DNA of 14,747 nt from an uncultured Alcanivoracaceae bacterium (GCA_937943665.1 CALEAR010000140.1:1-14747); one strand, 5' to 3'; numbered from the stretch's first letter, positions 1 through 6,712 are shown. The notes: a model not told the origin generated them from the letters alone. Numbers and translations: made by a program.

Positions 1-660
1 CAAATAAGATATCATTCGATCCTCGGGGGTGAGCCCAAAGCAATCCTCCATGGCAGCACAGGCGCCAGCGGCAGACACCTGATTATGCATGACTCCTTTA
101 GGCTTGCCGGTGCTGCCTGAGGTGTAAATAATCGTCGCCAGGGCCTCAGGCGAGGCGAATCGTGGCTCCTCCAAAGGCGCATATTCAGAGATAATTTGTT
201 CCCACTGAGGCGGTTCTGATAGCGGTGACATAGGCAATGACACCATAGGCATATCTTTGGGTATATGAGGTGCAATACCCTGCCAATTATCACTGATACC
301 ATCTAGCTTACCCAATATGAGCATAACGGAATCGCTATGCGCTAATACATAGGCTGCTGCCTCACCACTCATGGTGGGATAAATGGGCACACTCACGTGT
401 CCGGCCATCCAAATGGCAATATCCGCCATAATCCAATGGGCGCTATTTTTCCCTAAAATGGCAATATGACTTGAAGGTGGTAGTGCTAAGGACACCAAAT
501 AGGCAGCCATACGTCGCACCTGATCCCCCACCTCAGCCCAAGTGTAATCCACCACAGTGCCATCGGGAAAAGGCTGCGTCATATATACTTTGTTAGGTTG
601 CACCTTTTCCCAATGTAAAAAACGCTCCACAGGATAATGTGTACTTAATGCTGTTTTCAT
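1..660 (-). CDS. Acyl-CoA synthetase / AMP-dependent ligase, N-terminal 220 residues (runs off the left edge)
   Basis: The frame is open from an ATG at 660 to base 1, giving 220 residues; the C-terminal part lies outside the window. The protein belongs to the AMP-binding (ANL) superfamily, whose members activate a carboxylic acid with ATP and then load it onto CoA. The clearest sign is the phosphate-binding motif YTSGSTGKPKG near residues 180-190. Further signs are an early GKNSAHW stretch and a VPIYPT segment, both typical of long-chain fatty-acyl-CoA ligases. The start follows an AAAGAGAAG purine stretch and lies 35 bases after the stop of the TetR gene on the same strand, so the two are probably co-transcribed. 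The substrate cannot be judged because the C-terminal specificity region is missing; a long-chain fatty acid is the likeliest guess. The family call is secure. Confidence 0.88.
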   Translation of the reverse strand, partial: MKTALSTHYPVERFLHWEKVQPNKVYMTQPFPDGTVVDYTWAEVGDQVRRMAAYLVSLALPPSSHIAILGKNSAHWIMADIAIWMAGHVSVPIYPTMSGEAAAYVLAHSDSVMLILGKLDGISDNWQGIAPHIPKDMPMVSLPMSPLSEPPQWEQIISEYAPLEEPRFASPEALATIIYTSGSTGKPKGVMHNQVSAAGACAAMEDCFGLTPEDRMISYL

Positions 661-695
661 TATTCTTCTCTTTATTGTTATTAATGGAATAAGCG

Positions 696-1325
696 CTAAT
701 TGATTTGAGCCGCTGCAAACAAAAGCTCCGATAAGGTTTTCACCTGTTGTAATAAACGTTCATGGCTATAGTAATCTGGAGCCTCAAGGCGCAGCCGTAA
801 CAATTGTTCTGCCACCGCTTGCACGCTCTGTGCGCCTAGCTCCACATCATCACTTAACACCACTGCCTTTCCTTCCCCCATGGCACTGCGAAGGCTTTCT
901 GCTAAATAATAATGCACCATGGCGCGAGCCTCTTGTAAGCGTTGGTAAAGCTCGGCGGGGCTGCCTTCTGGCGGCATAAGAAATAAGCGCCATGCTGCTG
1001 GATTGGCATCCACCCGTTTTAACAATGATGCCATAACAGAAACAAACTGCCTCACGCCACCCCCAGGATGCATGGCGGTGGAACGCAAATACACCGCGAG
1101 CTCCTCGGCAAACTCCCTTTCCACCAAGGCAGAGAACACACCTGTTAAATCCCCAAACTGTTGGTAAATCAAGGTGCGCGTAATGCCTGCTTCTTCTGCC
1201 AAACGCCCCATGGTAACAGCTAAAAAGCCATCCTTTGCCACAATGTTTTTTGCCACATCGAGTATTTGATCACGACGCTGCGAAGAGGTCATACGTGTGG
1301 GCTTAGCTCTCGCTTTCATTAACAT
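696..1325 (-). CDS. TetR-family transcriptional regulator
   Basis: This 209-residue protein has the size and layout of a TetR repressor. A basic N-terminus leads into a helix-turn-helix at about residues 38-57 (VTMGRLAEEAGITRTLIYQQ), and a variable helical ligand domain follows. I start it at the first ATG because GAGGGTGG lies about nine bases upstream; the ATG two codons later has worse spacing. It sits between an acyl-CoA synthetase gene, 35 bases downstream on the same strand, and a divergent SDR gene. By analogy with fatty-acid regulators of this family it may sense an acyl-CoA or related lipid and control both directions; that is inference. A 17-bp imperfect palindrome in the divergent spacer is its likely operator. 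The ligand is unknown. Confidence 0.9.
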   Translation of the reverse strand: MLMKARAKPTRMTSSQRRDQILDVAKNIVAKDGFLAVTMGRLAEEAGITRTLIYQQFGDLTGVFSALVEREFAEELAVYLRSTAMHPGGGVRQFVSVMASLLKRVDANPAAWRLFLMPPEGSPAELYQRLQEARAMVHYYLAESLRSAMGEGKAVVLSDDVELGAQSVQAVAEQLLRLRLEAPDYYSHERLLQQVKTLSELLFAAAQIN

Positions 1326-1401
1326 TTTGTGTGTCCACCCTCAGAAAATGACACCTGAACACTTGATACCTAGCCAATTGAGCTTTAACTTACACTTTGA
1401 A

Positions 1402-1418
1402 ACTTACATATTGCAAGT
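1402..1418. promoter_or_regulatory. Candidate operator for the TetR regulator
   Basis: The 17-bp imperfect palindrome ACTTACATATTGCAAGT has half-sites ACTTACA and TGCAAGT around a TAT centre, with 6 of 7 positions matching. It lies mid-way in the 151-bp spacer between the divergent TetR and SDR genes, where one bound repressor could affect both promoters. I could not place convincing -35/-10 pairs on either strand here. Confidence 0.45.
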
Positions 1419-1476
1419 TGCAATTCACATAAAGAATAACAACAGCGCCTTTAAGGCCATCACCATAGGTAATGCC

Positions 1477-2400
1477 ATGTTTCGGTTGCTTTCCTCTTTG
1501 CCCTTTTTCACCAAACCTAGGTTACAGCTCAGCCACCGCGTGGTGCTTATCACAGGTGCCGCACAAGGCCTAGGTTGGGAGCTTGCTCAGCAGTTGCACC
1601 TAAAAGGCGCTCGCCTGGTGCTAGTGGATGAGCAAGAAAACACGGTGAAGCAAAGAGCACAGTCCTTAGGCCAAAAAGCCCTCGCCATGGCAGCAGAGTG
1701 TACCGATGCCAGCGCGATGGAAGCGGCCATGCAACACACACTAGCGCATTTCGGCAGGATAGATGTGGTGATCGCTAATGCAGGCATTACTCCTCCAACG
1801 GCCACTTTGCGCACTGGGCATCCAGAGGCATTTCAGCGGGTGATGGATGTGAATGTGCAAGGGGTTTTCAATACAGTACACCCCGCCATGGAAGCGTTGA
1901 TCCAACAGGGTGGCCATATTTTAGTGGTGACCTCCTGCGCCGCCTTTTGCCCACCAGTGGCAGCGGCGGCATATATCGTGCGCAACGCAGCTGTGGCGCA
2001 GCTCGCCCGTGGTTTGAGTTTGGAGCTAGCTATTCATGGCGTGAGTGTTACCACCGCCTATTTGGGCATTGTGGATACTGCATTAGCAAAGGACACCCTA
2101 GATAAGGATCCCACAGGCCGCATGCTACAGGAGCGCCTGCCTAAGCGCTTACGCCAAAGGCTTTCCACAAAAGAAGCCGCCACAACCCTGTTAAAAGCTA
2201 TTCAACAACGCGCTCCCACTGTGGTGGCACCCACCGCTTGGCTGCCCTACGCCTGGTTTCGTGGCGTGCTGAACCCATTAATGGATCGCGTGCTAACCCA
2301 AGACCCAAAACTAAAGAACCTCCTCAAGCAGCTAGAGGAAACGCAGGCCCCCTCTTCTCAAGTACCTATGTTTAAACATCAAGGAGATGATCATGCTTAG
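1477..2400 (+). CDS. Short-chain dehydrogenase/reductase with catalytic Lys replaced
   Basis: A Rossmann-fold SDR of 307 residues when started at the ATG at 1477. The frame stays open further upstream, but that stretch crosses the regulatory spacer and overlaps the divergent TetR gene. The cofactor motif is TGAAQGLG (residues 26-33), followed by NAG at 101-103, the catalytic Asn in VMDVN (N126), Ser153 and Tyr166. An acidic residue ends the second strand (LVLVDE, D51), which usually points to NAD(H). The active-site YxxxK motif reads YIVRN, so the Lys is Asn170; see findings. The gene overlaps the next one by 8 bases (ATGCTTAG), so the two are translationally coupled. The likely role is oxidation or reduction of a lipid-type alcohol or ketone, if the enzyme is active at all; the substrate is unknown. 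Confidence 0.88.
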   Translation: MFRLLSSLPFFTKPRLQLSHRVVLITGAAQGLGWELAQQLHLKGARLVLVDEQENTVKQRAQSLGQKALAMAAECTDASAMEAAMQHTLAHFGRIDVVIANAGITPPTATLRTGHPEAFQRVMDVNVQGVFNTVHPAMEALIQQGGHILVVTSCAAFCPPVAAAAYIVRNAAVAQLARGLSLELAIHGVSVTTAYLGIVDTALAKDTLDKDPTGRMLQERLPKRLRQRLSTKEAATTLLKAIQQRAPTVVAPTAWLPYAWFRGVLNPLMDRVLTQDPKLKNLLKQLEETQAPSSQVPMFKHQGDDHA

Positions 2401-3286
2401 TTTATTTAAAGCAAAAAAAACAGTGCCGCGGCTTCGCCGGCCAGCACAAGTGAGCATAATTCCACAAAAGTTAGGGCTAGATTACCGGCAAGGCTTAGCT
2501 CCTAACTTTTATGCGAACAATGTGTTTTTATCTGCCATGTTCCAAGCGCTTTCTGCCCAATTTCCTGCGGGCGAGCGCTTTCTCATTGCCTCAGTGCGCA
2601 TGTTTCAGCCTTATATCACCGATGAGGCATTGGCGCAGGATGCGCGCGGCTTTATTGGCCAAGAAGCCCATCATGCCAAGGAGCACGAAGCCCTCAACCA
2701 AGCGCTTAAAGCCATAGGAATTCCCACAGATCACATAGAACGCAACACCCAGTGGCTCATTGATAACATCAGCACTCACCTTTCCCCTGAAAACCAAATG
2801 GCCGCCACCGCAGCTTTAGAGCACTTCACTGCCATGTTAGGAAGCTTGGTGCTTTCAAACCCCAGCCTTTTTGAAGAGGTGCATCCTTCATTTCGCGCAC
2901 TTTTCATTTGGCATGCCATTGAAGAATCAGAACATAAGGCTGTGGCCTTTGATGTGTACCAAAACACCATTGGCAGCTACCCAAGGCTCATGGCTGCTTA
3001 CCTGTGGACAAGCAGCCTCTTAATGTTACTCACTAGCTATTACACCTGCCGTATTCTTATACGTAATGGTGGCATTACCAATATGAGGCACTTGCGTGAG
3101 GCATTAGCTTGGATGTTTGGTTTAGGTAAAGGTAAAGGCCATTTTCGCCGTATGCTGCCACAATATTTCAGCTTTTTCCGACCTCACTACCACCCTTGGG
3201 AGGAAGACAACAGTGCTGATATCATTTATTGGAAACAGGTGTTAAAAGAATTATTAGAAGAGCCGCAAGGGAGTGCTGCCAAGTAG
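2393..3286 (+). CDS. PF10118-type predicted metal-dependent hydrolase (COG3687-like)
   Basis: A 297-residue protein resembling the PF10118/COG3687 family, which is annotated as predicted metal-dependent hydrolase but has no well-established reaction. Ferritin-like metal ligands appear along helices: Glu61 in FPAGERF, Glu91-x2-His94 in the IGQEAHH stretch, Glu144-His145, and Glu177/Glu178 with His181 in HAIEESEH. A hydrophobic stretch at about 201-218 could touch the membrane, and a PHYHPWE motif lies near 264-270. The start at 2393 is chosen because AAGGAG ends six bases before it; an earlier ATG at 2387 abuts that site with no spacing. The gene is coupled to the SDR and ends 8 bases from the convergent yggS. 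A diiron oxygenase-like or hydrolytic role on a lipid is conceivable, not shown. Confidence 0.8.
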   Translation: MLSLFKAKKTVPRLRRPAQVSIIPQKLGLDYRQGLAPNFYANNVFLSAMFQALSAQFPAGERFLIASVRMFQPYITDEALAQDARGFIGQEAHHAKEHEALNQALKAIGIPTDHIERNTQWLIDNISTHLSPENQMAATAALEHFTAMLGSLVLSNPSLFEEVHPSFRALFIWHAIEESEHKAVAFDVYQNTIGSYPRLMAAYLWTSSLLMLLTSYYTCRILIRNGGITNMRHLREALAWMFGLGKGKGHFRRMLPQYFSFFRPHYHPWEEDNSADIIYWKQVLKELLEEPQGSAAK

Positions 3287-3294
3287 CTGATGAA

Positions 3295-4035
3295 TTACTC
3301 AGGCCAATAATAATCGCGCTGATAATCCCGATGGCCAAATACAGCGGTGCCCAAACGAATTTCAGTGGCACCTTCCTCAATGGCGATTTCATAATCACCA
3401 CTCATACCCATGGATAGGCGCTTAAAACTGGCCCCTTCAATCCCTTCAGCCATCAGCTCTTGCTGTAATTCTTTTAATTGCCTAAAACAGGCACGCACCT
3501 TGTGCTCATCCTGCGAGTTAATAGCCATGGTCATTAGCCCTTTAATGCGCAAGCGCGGACATTCCTGCACCACTTGACGCACAAAGGCCACCGCTTCTTC
3601 AGGCGGCAGGCCATATTTGGAAGGCTCTGGAGAAGTTTTGATTTGCACTAAGGCATCTAAATACCGATCCTCAAGTTGCAAGCGACGCTGCAACGTTTGA
3701 GCCAAAGAAACCCTATCCAACGACTGTATTTCACTGGCATAACGTGCCACATAGCGCGCATTATTAGATTGCAAATAACCAATCATCACCCACTGCGCCT
3801 CTGTTTCCGCCAGTGCACGGGCCTTATCGCGCAGCTCCTGTGCCTTATTTTCACCAAAGCGCACTTCACCTAAGGCCATGGCCTCCTGAATCACAGCCGT
3901 GGGGAAAGTTTTACTCACAGGCAGCAGCGTAATCTCCGCTGCATCTCTGCCCGCTTTGTGGGCCACTTGGGCAATGTGTTCTCGCAAAGAAACCAAACGT
4001 TGTTGAAGGGTTTTTTCGTTAGGGCTTAAGCTCAT
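3295..4035 (-). CDS. yggS: YggS/PROSC-family pyridoxal-phosphate homeostasis protein
   Basis: A 246-residue single-domain PLP-binding TIM-barrel protein of the YggS/PLPBP family. It buffers cytosolic pyridoxal 5'-phosphate and has no known enzymatic activity. The PLP lysine is Lys42 in LPVSKTFP. Other family marks are FGENKAQE (60-67), IGYLQSNN (usually IGHLQSNK, so two positions differ), the KYGLPPEEA segment, GLMTM, and the C-terminal LSMGMSGDYEIAIEEGATE and RLGTAVFG phosphate-binding region. I start at the ATG at 4035, one base after the stop of the ArsR gene (TAATATG), which implies translational coupling. An in-frame GTG at 4047 would overlap that gene and has no better ribosome-binding site. 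Being downstream of an ArsR repressor rather than the more familiar neighbours (pilT, proC) is unusual. No terminator is visible before the convergent gene. Confidence 0.93.
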   Translation of the reverse strand: MSLSPNEKTLQQRLVSLREHIAQVAHKAGRDAAEITLLPVSKTFPTAVIQEAMALGEVRFGENKAQELRDKARALAETEAQWVMIGYLQSNNARYVARYASEIQSLDRVSLAQTLQRRLQLEDRYLDALVQIKTSPEPSKYGLPPEEAVAFVRQVVQECPRLRIKGLMTMAINSQDEHKVRACFRQLKELQQELMAEGIEGASFKRLSMGMSGDYEIAIEEGATEIRLGTAVFGHRDYQRDYYWPE

Positions 4036-4036
4036 A

Positions 4037-4372
4037 TTATTTTGCACAATAAATTTGATACAGAGTTTTCATAATGTTAAGCGCAGGGCCTTCGCTTAAG
4101 CGATAATAAATGGTTTGCGCCTCGCGCCGCGTTTGCACTAAAGATTCACTACGCAATACCGCTAAATGCTGAGACAGGCTAGATTGCCCCATGCCTAACG
4201 CTTCCACCATATTACCGACGGAACTCTCGCCTTGTGTGAGATAGCACAAAATTAATAAGCGCTTATCATTGGCTATGGCTTTTAATAACTGTGATGCTTC
4301 CTCTGCATGTTGCTGCATATTTAGCAACTGGGACATATCACTGATATCCACTGCAGAAACTGGGCTAGACAT
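4037..4372 (-). CDS. ArsR-family repressor, probable BigR/SqrR-type persulfide sensor
   Basis: A 111-residue winged-helix repressor of the ArsR family. The DNA-recognition helix lies in the stretch MGQSSLSQHLAVLRSESL (61-78), followed by the wing TRREAQTIYYRL. The only two cysteines are Cys43 (LLILCYL) and Cys109 (YQIYCAK). The sulfide/persulfide sensors BigR (Cys42, Cys108) and SqrR (Cys41, Cys107) have their sensing pair at the same 66-residue distance and in the same helices. No ArsR-type metal site (CVC) is present. GGAGG lies nine bases before the ATG. The gene runs straight into yggS. No sulfide-oxidation gene is in the window, so if it senses persulfide its targets are itself, yggS, or genes elsewhere. 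Confidence 0.88.
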   Translation of the reverse strand: MSSPVSAVDISDMSQLLNMQQHAEEASQLLKAIANDKRLLILCYLTQGESSVGNMVEALGMGQSSLSQHLAVLRSESLVQTRREAQTIYYRLSEGPALNIMKTLYQIYCAK

Positions 4373-4495
4373 AGGTTGGGTTCCTCCGCGCTAATTCATT
4401 AATATCCTTTATTGATGAGTCAAACAAAACGCGCGTGCCAATATAAACCATCCATGGCCTTTATTCAGGTAAAAACTGACAAAAATCAATAAAAG

Positions 4496-5278
4496 TTATC
4501 GTTTACCTTGCGTTAAGGAAAATTCTATGGGCAAGGTCACATTAATTTCACCTCCCGAGCGCTCTACCAAAGCTTTTGGGGGAGCAGGCAAGGGCTGTGC
4601 ACGCTTCACCAGCGCTAAGGCCTCTTGATCTAAGGCTCGAATACCACTGGCCTTTTCCATCGCCACTTGAACCACATTACCCTTAGCATCCAAGGTAAAG
4701 CGCACCACAGGAGCTCCTTCTTGACGCATGCGTTGTGCTTGGCGAGGGTAGCGCTTGCGGCGATCCAAATGCACACGTAACTGCTGTTGCCACATCTGCT
4801 CCGCATCTTCTAATTCCTTTCCCTGCCCTGCATGGGGTGCTGCTTCTGTGGAGGATTCTTGCGCCTGAGATTGTGCCACTTGTTTTTTAGGTTCAGTGCG
4901 TTCCTTAGGTGTTTCCGGTTTTTTCACCTCTTTGGGGGTTTCTTTAGGCATCTCTGGAGGCGGCTCCGGCTTTTCCTCTAGCACCACCTCAGGTTCCGGC
5001 TCGGGCTCAGGTTCAGGCACTGGCTCAGGTTCGGGCTCAGGCTCGAGTTCGGGCTCATCTGGTGCTTCCTCTGCACCATCAGTGGCGGCAGGCGCCATAG
5101 CCACCATGGCCACCTCCAAGGCAGGTGGCGCCGGTGGAGGTGATTCCACTGCTGGTTGCCATAAAAACGGCGCCGCTAAAGCCAAGTGCAGAATAACCGC
5201 CACTGCCATGGCTGCTAAACGCCAGCCCCATTTTTGCCAAATGCTGCCAGTGGCCACCTTGCCGGCAAGTGGCGTCAT
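4496..5278 (-). CDS. tonB: TonB energy-transducing periplasmic-spanning protein
   Basis: TonB couples the ExbB-ExbD proton channel to outer-membrane transporters for iron chelates, heme or B12. The 260-residue sequence has a short cytoplasmic end, one membrane anchor at about residues 20-40 with an embedded His31, and a Pro-rich spacer with a very acidic Glu-Pro run (about 73-105) followed by a more basic Lys-Pro part (about 110-130). The C-terminal TonB domain starts near RKRYPRQAQRM, contains GAPVVRFTLDAKGNV and ends in LPIEFSL. Its start overlaps the end of exbD by four bases (ATGA), so it is the last gene of exbB-exbD-tonB. The acidic spacer is stronger than in E. coli TonB, where EP and KP runs are both short. 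Confidence 0.93.
   Translation of the reverse strand: MTPLAGKVATGSIWQKWGWRLAAMAVAVILHLALAAPFLWQPAVESPPPAPPALEVAMVAMAPAATDGAEEAPDEPELEPEPEPEPVPEPEPEPEPEVVLEEKPEPPPEMPKETPKEVKKPETPKERTEPKKQVAQSQAQESSTEAAPHAGQGKELEDAEQMWQQQLRVHLDRRKRYPRQAQRMRQEGAPVVRFTLDAKGNVVQVAMEKASGIRALDQEALALVKRAQPLPAPPKALVERSGGEINVTLPIEFSLTQGKR
4990..5056. repeat. Short tandem repeat encoding the Glu-Pro run of TonB
   Basis: Degenerate 6-base units of the type GGCTCA/GGTTCG (read on plus) recur about eleven times and encode alternating Glu-Pro on the minus strand, interrupted once by Val-Pro. Such a repeat can gain or lose units in frame by slippage, changing the spacer length of TonB without breaking it. The plus strand shows an open Gly-Ser-rich frame here, which is only a shadow. 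Confidence 0.75.
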
Positions 5279-5709
5279 GAGCCTTTTCCTTGTGGTGCCG
5301 CTTCCATGCCAATCAGAGCCACTTTTAAATATCCTGCTTGGCTCAATGCATTCATCACATCCATTATATCGCCATAGGAAACTGCTTTATCAGCGCGTAA
5401 CAAAATACGCTGCTCTTTATCCGCAGCCACTGCATTAAGATGCTTTCCTAATTCTGCTAAAGATAACTGGCTTTCCTCGCCCACCACCACAGAAAGATCC
5501 TTTTGCAAAGTCACGTATAGAGGATCCTCAGGAGCGGGTTGCGGCGCTGCAGTGGAACTTGGCAAATCCACCGGCACGCTCACAGTGGCCAACGGCGCCG
5601 CCACCATAAAAATAATCAGTAGCACCAACATAACATCAATAAAAGGCACCACGTTAATTTCATGGTTAACGGGTAAAGCTGGCTCCGACTCAGGTAACTT
5701 CAATGCCAT
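5275..5709 (-). CDS. exbD: ExbD, TonB-system proton channel subunit
   Basis: A 144-residue inner-membrane protein with one N-terminal membrane helix and a periplasmic domain, the standard ExbD/TolR layout and length. The helix carries the essential proton-translocating Asp25 in NVVPFIDVMLVLLIIFMV, at the same position as in E. coli ExbD. The periplasmic part is rich in Pro and Ala at its start (PSSTAAPQPAPED) and ends with the conserved ILLRADKAVSYGDIMDVM region. It overlaps exbB by one base (TAATG) and tonB by four, so the three are clearly one translationally coupled unit. TolR is the main alternative, but the adjacent tonB and lack of tolA/tolB favour ExbD. Confidence 0.95.
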   Translation of the reverse strand: MALKLPESEPALPVNHEINVVPFIDVMLVLLIIFMVAAPLATVSVPVDLPSSTAAPQPAPEDPLYVTLQKDLSVVVGEESQLSLAELGKHLNAVAADKEQRILLRADKAVSYGDIMDVMNALSQAGYLKVALIGMEAAPQGKGS

Positions 5710-6602
5710 TACTGTGCCTCGGTATCAGAAGTGGTTTCTAAATCGCGGCTCACCAAAATCAATAGGCTCGCCACAATGTCAGAGAGCTCAGCTCGATAAG
5801 CGGCCAAAATCTTAGAAAAGTGGTTGTAAAAAACAACGGCGGGAATGGCCGCCACCAACCCCATGGCTGTGGCTAACAACGCCTCAGCAATACCCGGTGC
5901 CACCACGGCTAAGTTGGTGGTTTGGCTTTCAGCAATACCAATGAAACTGCCCATAATGCCCCATACTGTGCCAAACAAACCCACAAAGGGGGCCACCGCC
6001 CCTGTGGTGGCTAATACACTCACCCCTTTTTGCGATGCTTGGGTTGCGGAATCATGCACACGGCTTAAGCGCGCGCTTAAGCGCTCTTTAATTCCCTCTG
6101 CTGAGGTATTTTCAGAAAGGGTTAGTTCCAAATTTGTGGCCTCTAATAAGGCTAAACTAGCCCCCTTAAAACAAGCACTTTCTGCATTGGCATCCGTTAA
6201 GCTTTTAGCTGCCACCAAACGCTGTAATGCTGCGCGTGTTTGCGCACGCACCAAGCGCAATTGCACCGCTTTAAAGGCCCACACTGCCCAAGTCAATAAG
6301 GAAGCCAACAACAAGAGTATCATCACAGCCTTTACCACTCGGTCGGCGGATTGATACATACCCCAAGGCGAAAGATCTTGAGGTAATGTATCTGCTTCAG
6401 CTGCCTCTGCGGCTAGGGGCTCCGGTGTATCAAGGATTGGTTCAATATGTTCTAAACCAGAGCTTTCCTCGGCATCGGCTAAGCCCTCTTCCTGCAATTG
6501 TTGAGCAGCCACAGGCTCGCTCTCTGTATTCGTTTCCGGCTCAGCATAGGCGGGCATTGCCAACGTTAAAGCTAATAAACACCCAGCAATTTGCTTTTTC
6601 AT
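5709..6602 (-). CDS. exbB: ExbB with signal peptide and acidic periplasmic extension
   Basis: ExbB forms the pentameric proton channel that powers TonB. Starting at the ATG at 6602 gives 297 residues, opening with a signal peptide (MKKQIAGCLLALTLAMPAYA). About 60 Glu-rich residues follow, then the first membrane helix (about 89-110) and the conserved channel region GAVAPFVGLFGTVWGIMGSF with the later GIAEALLATAMGLVAAIPAV. The frame is open back to 6653, but only the 6602 start puts the signal peptide at the N-terminus, and AAAAGGT lies upstream at workable spacing. E. coli ExbB lacks the extension; those of Pseudomonas and Serratia have one. The gene leads exbB-exbD-tonB behind a Fur-box-like site. 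Confidence 0.92.
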   Translation of the reverse strand: MKKQIAGCLLALTLAMPAYAEPETNTESEPVAAQQLQEEGLADAEESSGLEHIEPILDTPEPLAAEAAEADTLPQDLSPWGMYQSADRVVKAVMILLLLASLLTWAVWAFKAVQLRLVRAQTRAALQRLVAAKSLTDANAESACFKGASLALLEATNLELTLSENTSAEGIKERLSARLSRVHDSATQASQKGVSVLATTGAVAPFVGLFGTVWGIMGSFIGIAESQTTNLAVVAPGIAEALLATAMGLVAAIPAVVFYNHFSKILAAYRAELSDIVASLLILVSRDLETTSDTEAQ

Positions 6603-6638
6603 TAATTTCTTACCTTTTCCTACCATGCAATGCCCCGC

Positions 6639-6657
6639 AAGAATGAGAAGCATTCAC
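6639..6657. promoter_or_regulatory. Fur-box-like site upstream of exbB-exbD-tonB
   Basis: The core AATGAGAAGCATT matches the Fur consensus core AATGATAATCATT at 11 of 13 positions and sits in the palindrome GAATG-N5-CATTC (6641-6655). The full 19-base match is weaker, about 13 of 19. It lies 37 bases before the exbB start, where iron-Fur would block transcription. I could not assign a clear -35/-10 pair. Confidence 0.65.
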
Positions 6658-6672
6658 ATCTTTAAGTACTAC

Positions 6673-6693
6673 AAAAGGCCACATTCCGTGGCC
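6673..6693 (-). terminator. Intrinsic terminator of bfd-bfr
   Basis: Read on the minus strand, GGCCAC and GTGGCC form a 6-bp GC-rich stem around a five-base loop, followed at once by TTTT and a further T-containing stretch. It starts 20 bases after the bfr stop and separates that unit from exbB-exbD-tonB. Confidence 0.75.
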
Positions 6694-6712
6694 CGCCTAT
6701 TGAATGGTGCTG

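Noticed and set aside
12..302. 96-codon minus-strand frame at the left edge
   Set aside because: It lies inside the acyl-CoA synthetase gene in another frame, and the synthetase frame carries the AMP-binding motif.
1297..1476. Longer start for the SDR gene
   Set aside because: The upstream 60 codons overlap the divergent TetR gene and its promoter spacer, and no SDR needs them; the ATG at 1477 gives a normal N-terminus.
2387..2392. ATG at 2387 as start of the PF10118 gene
   Set aside because: AAGGAG abuts it with no spacing; the ATG at 2393 has six bases of spacing.
4036..4047. GTG at 4047 as start of yggS
   Set aside because: It would overlap the ArsR gene by 11 bases without a ribosome-binding site; the ATG at 4035 right after the stop fits coupling better.
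4373..4495. Promoter (TTGACT with a TAAT-rich -10) and AT-rich dyad upstream of the ArsR gene
   Set aside because: The -35 is fair, but no -10 at 16-18 bases has more than about three matches, and the dyad TAAT-TC-ATTA is too short to call in AT-rich DNA; it remains the likely place for autoregulation.
4896..5438. A 180-codon plus-strand frame with a long Gly-Ser repeat
   Set aside because: It is the complement of the Glu-Pro repeat of TonB; the minus strand gives a full, coupled exbD-tonB pair with a conserved C-terminal domain.
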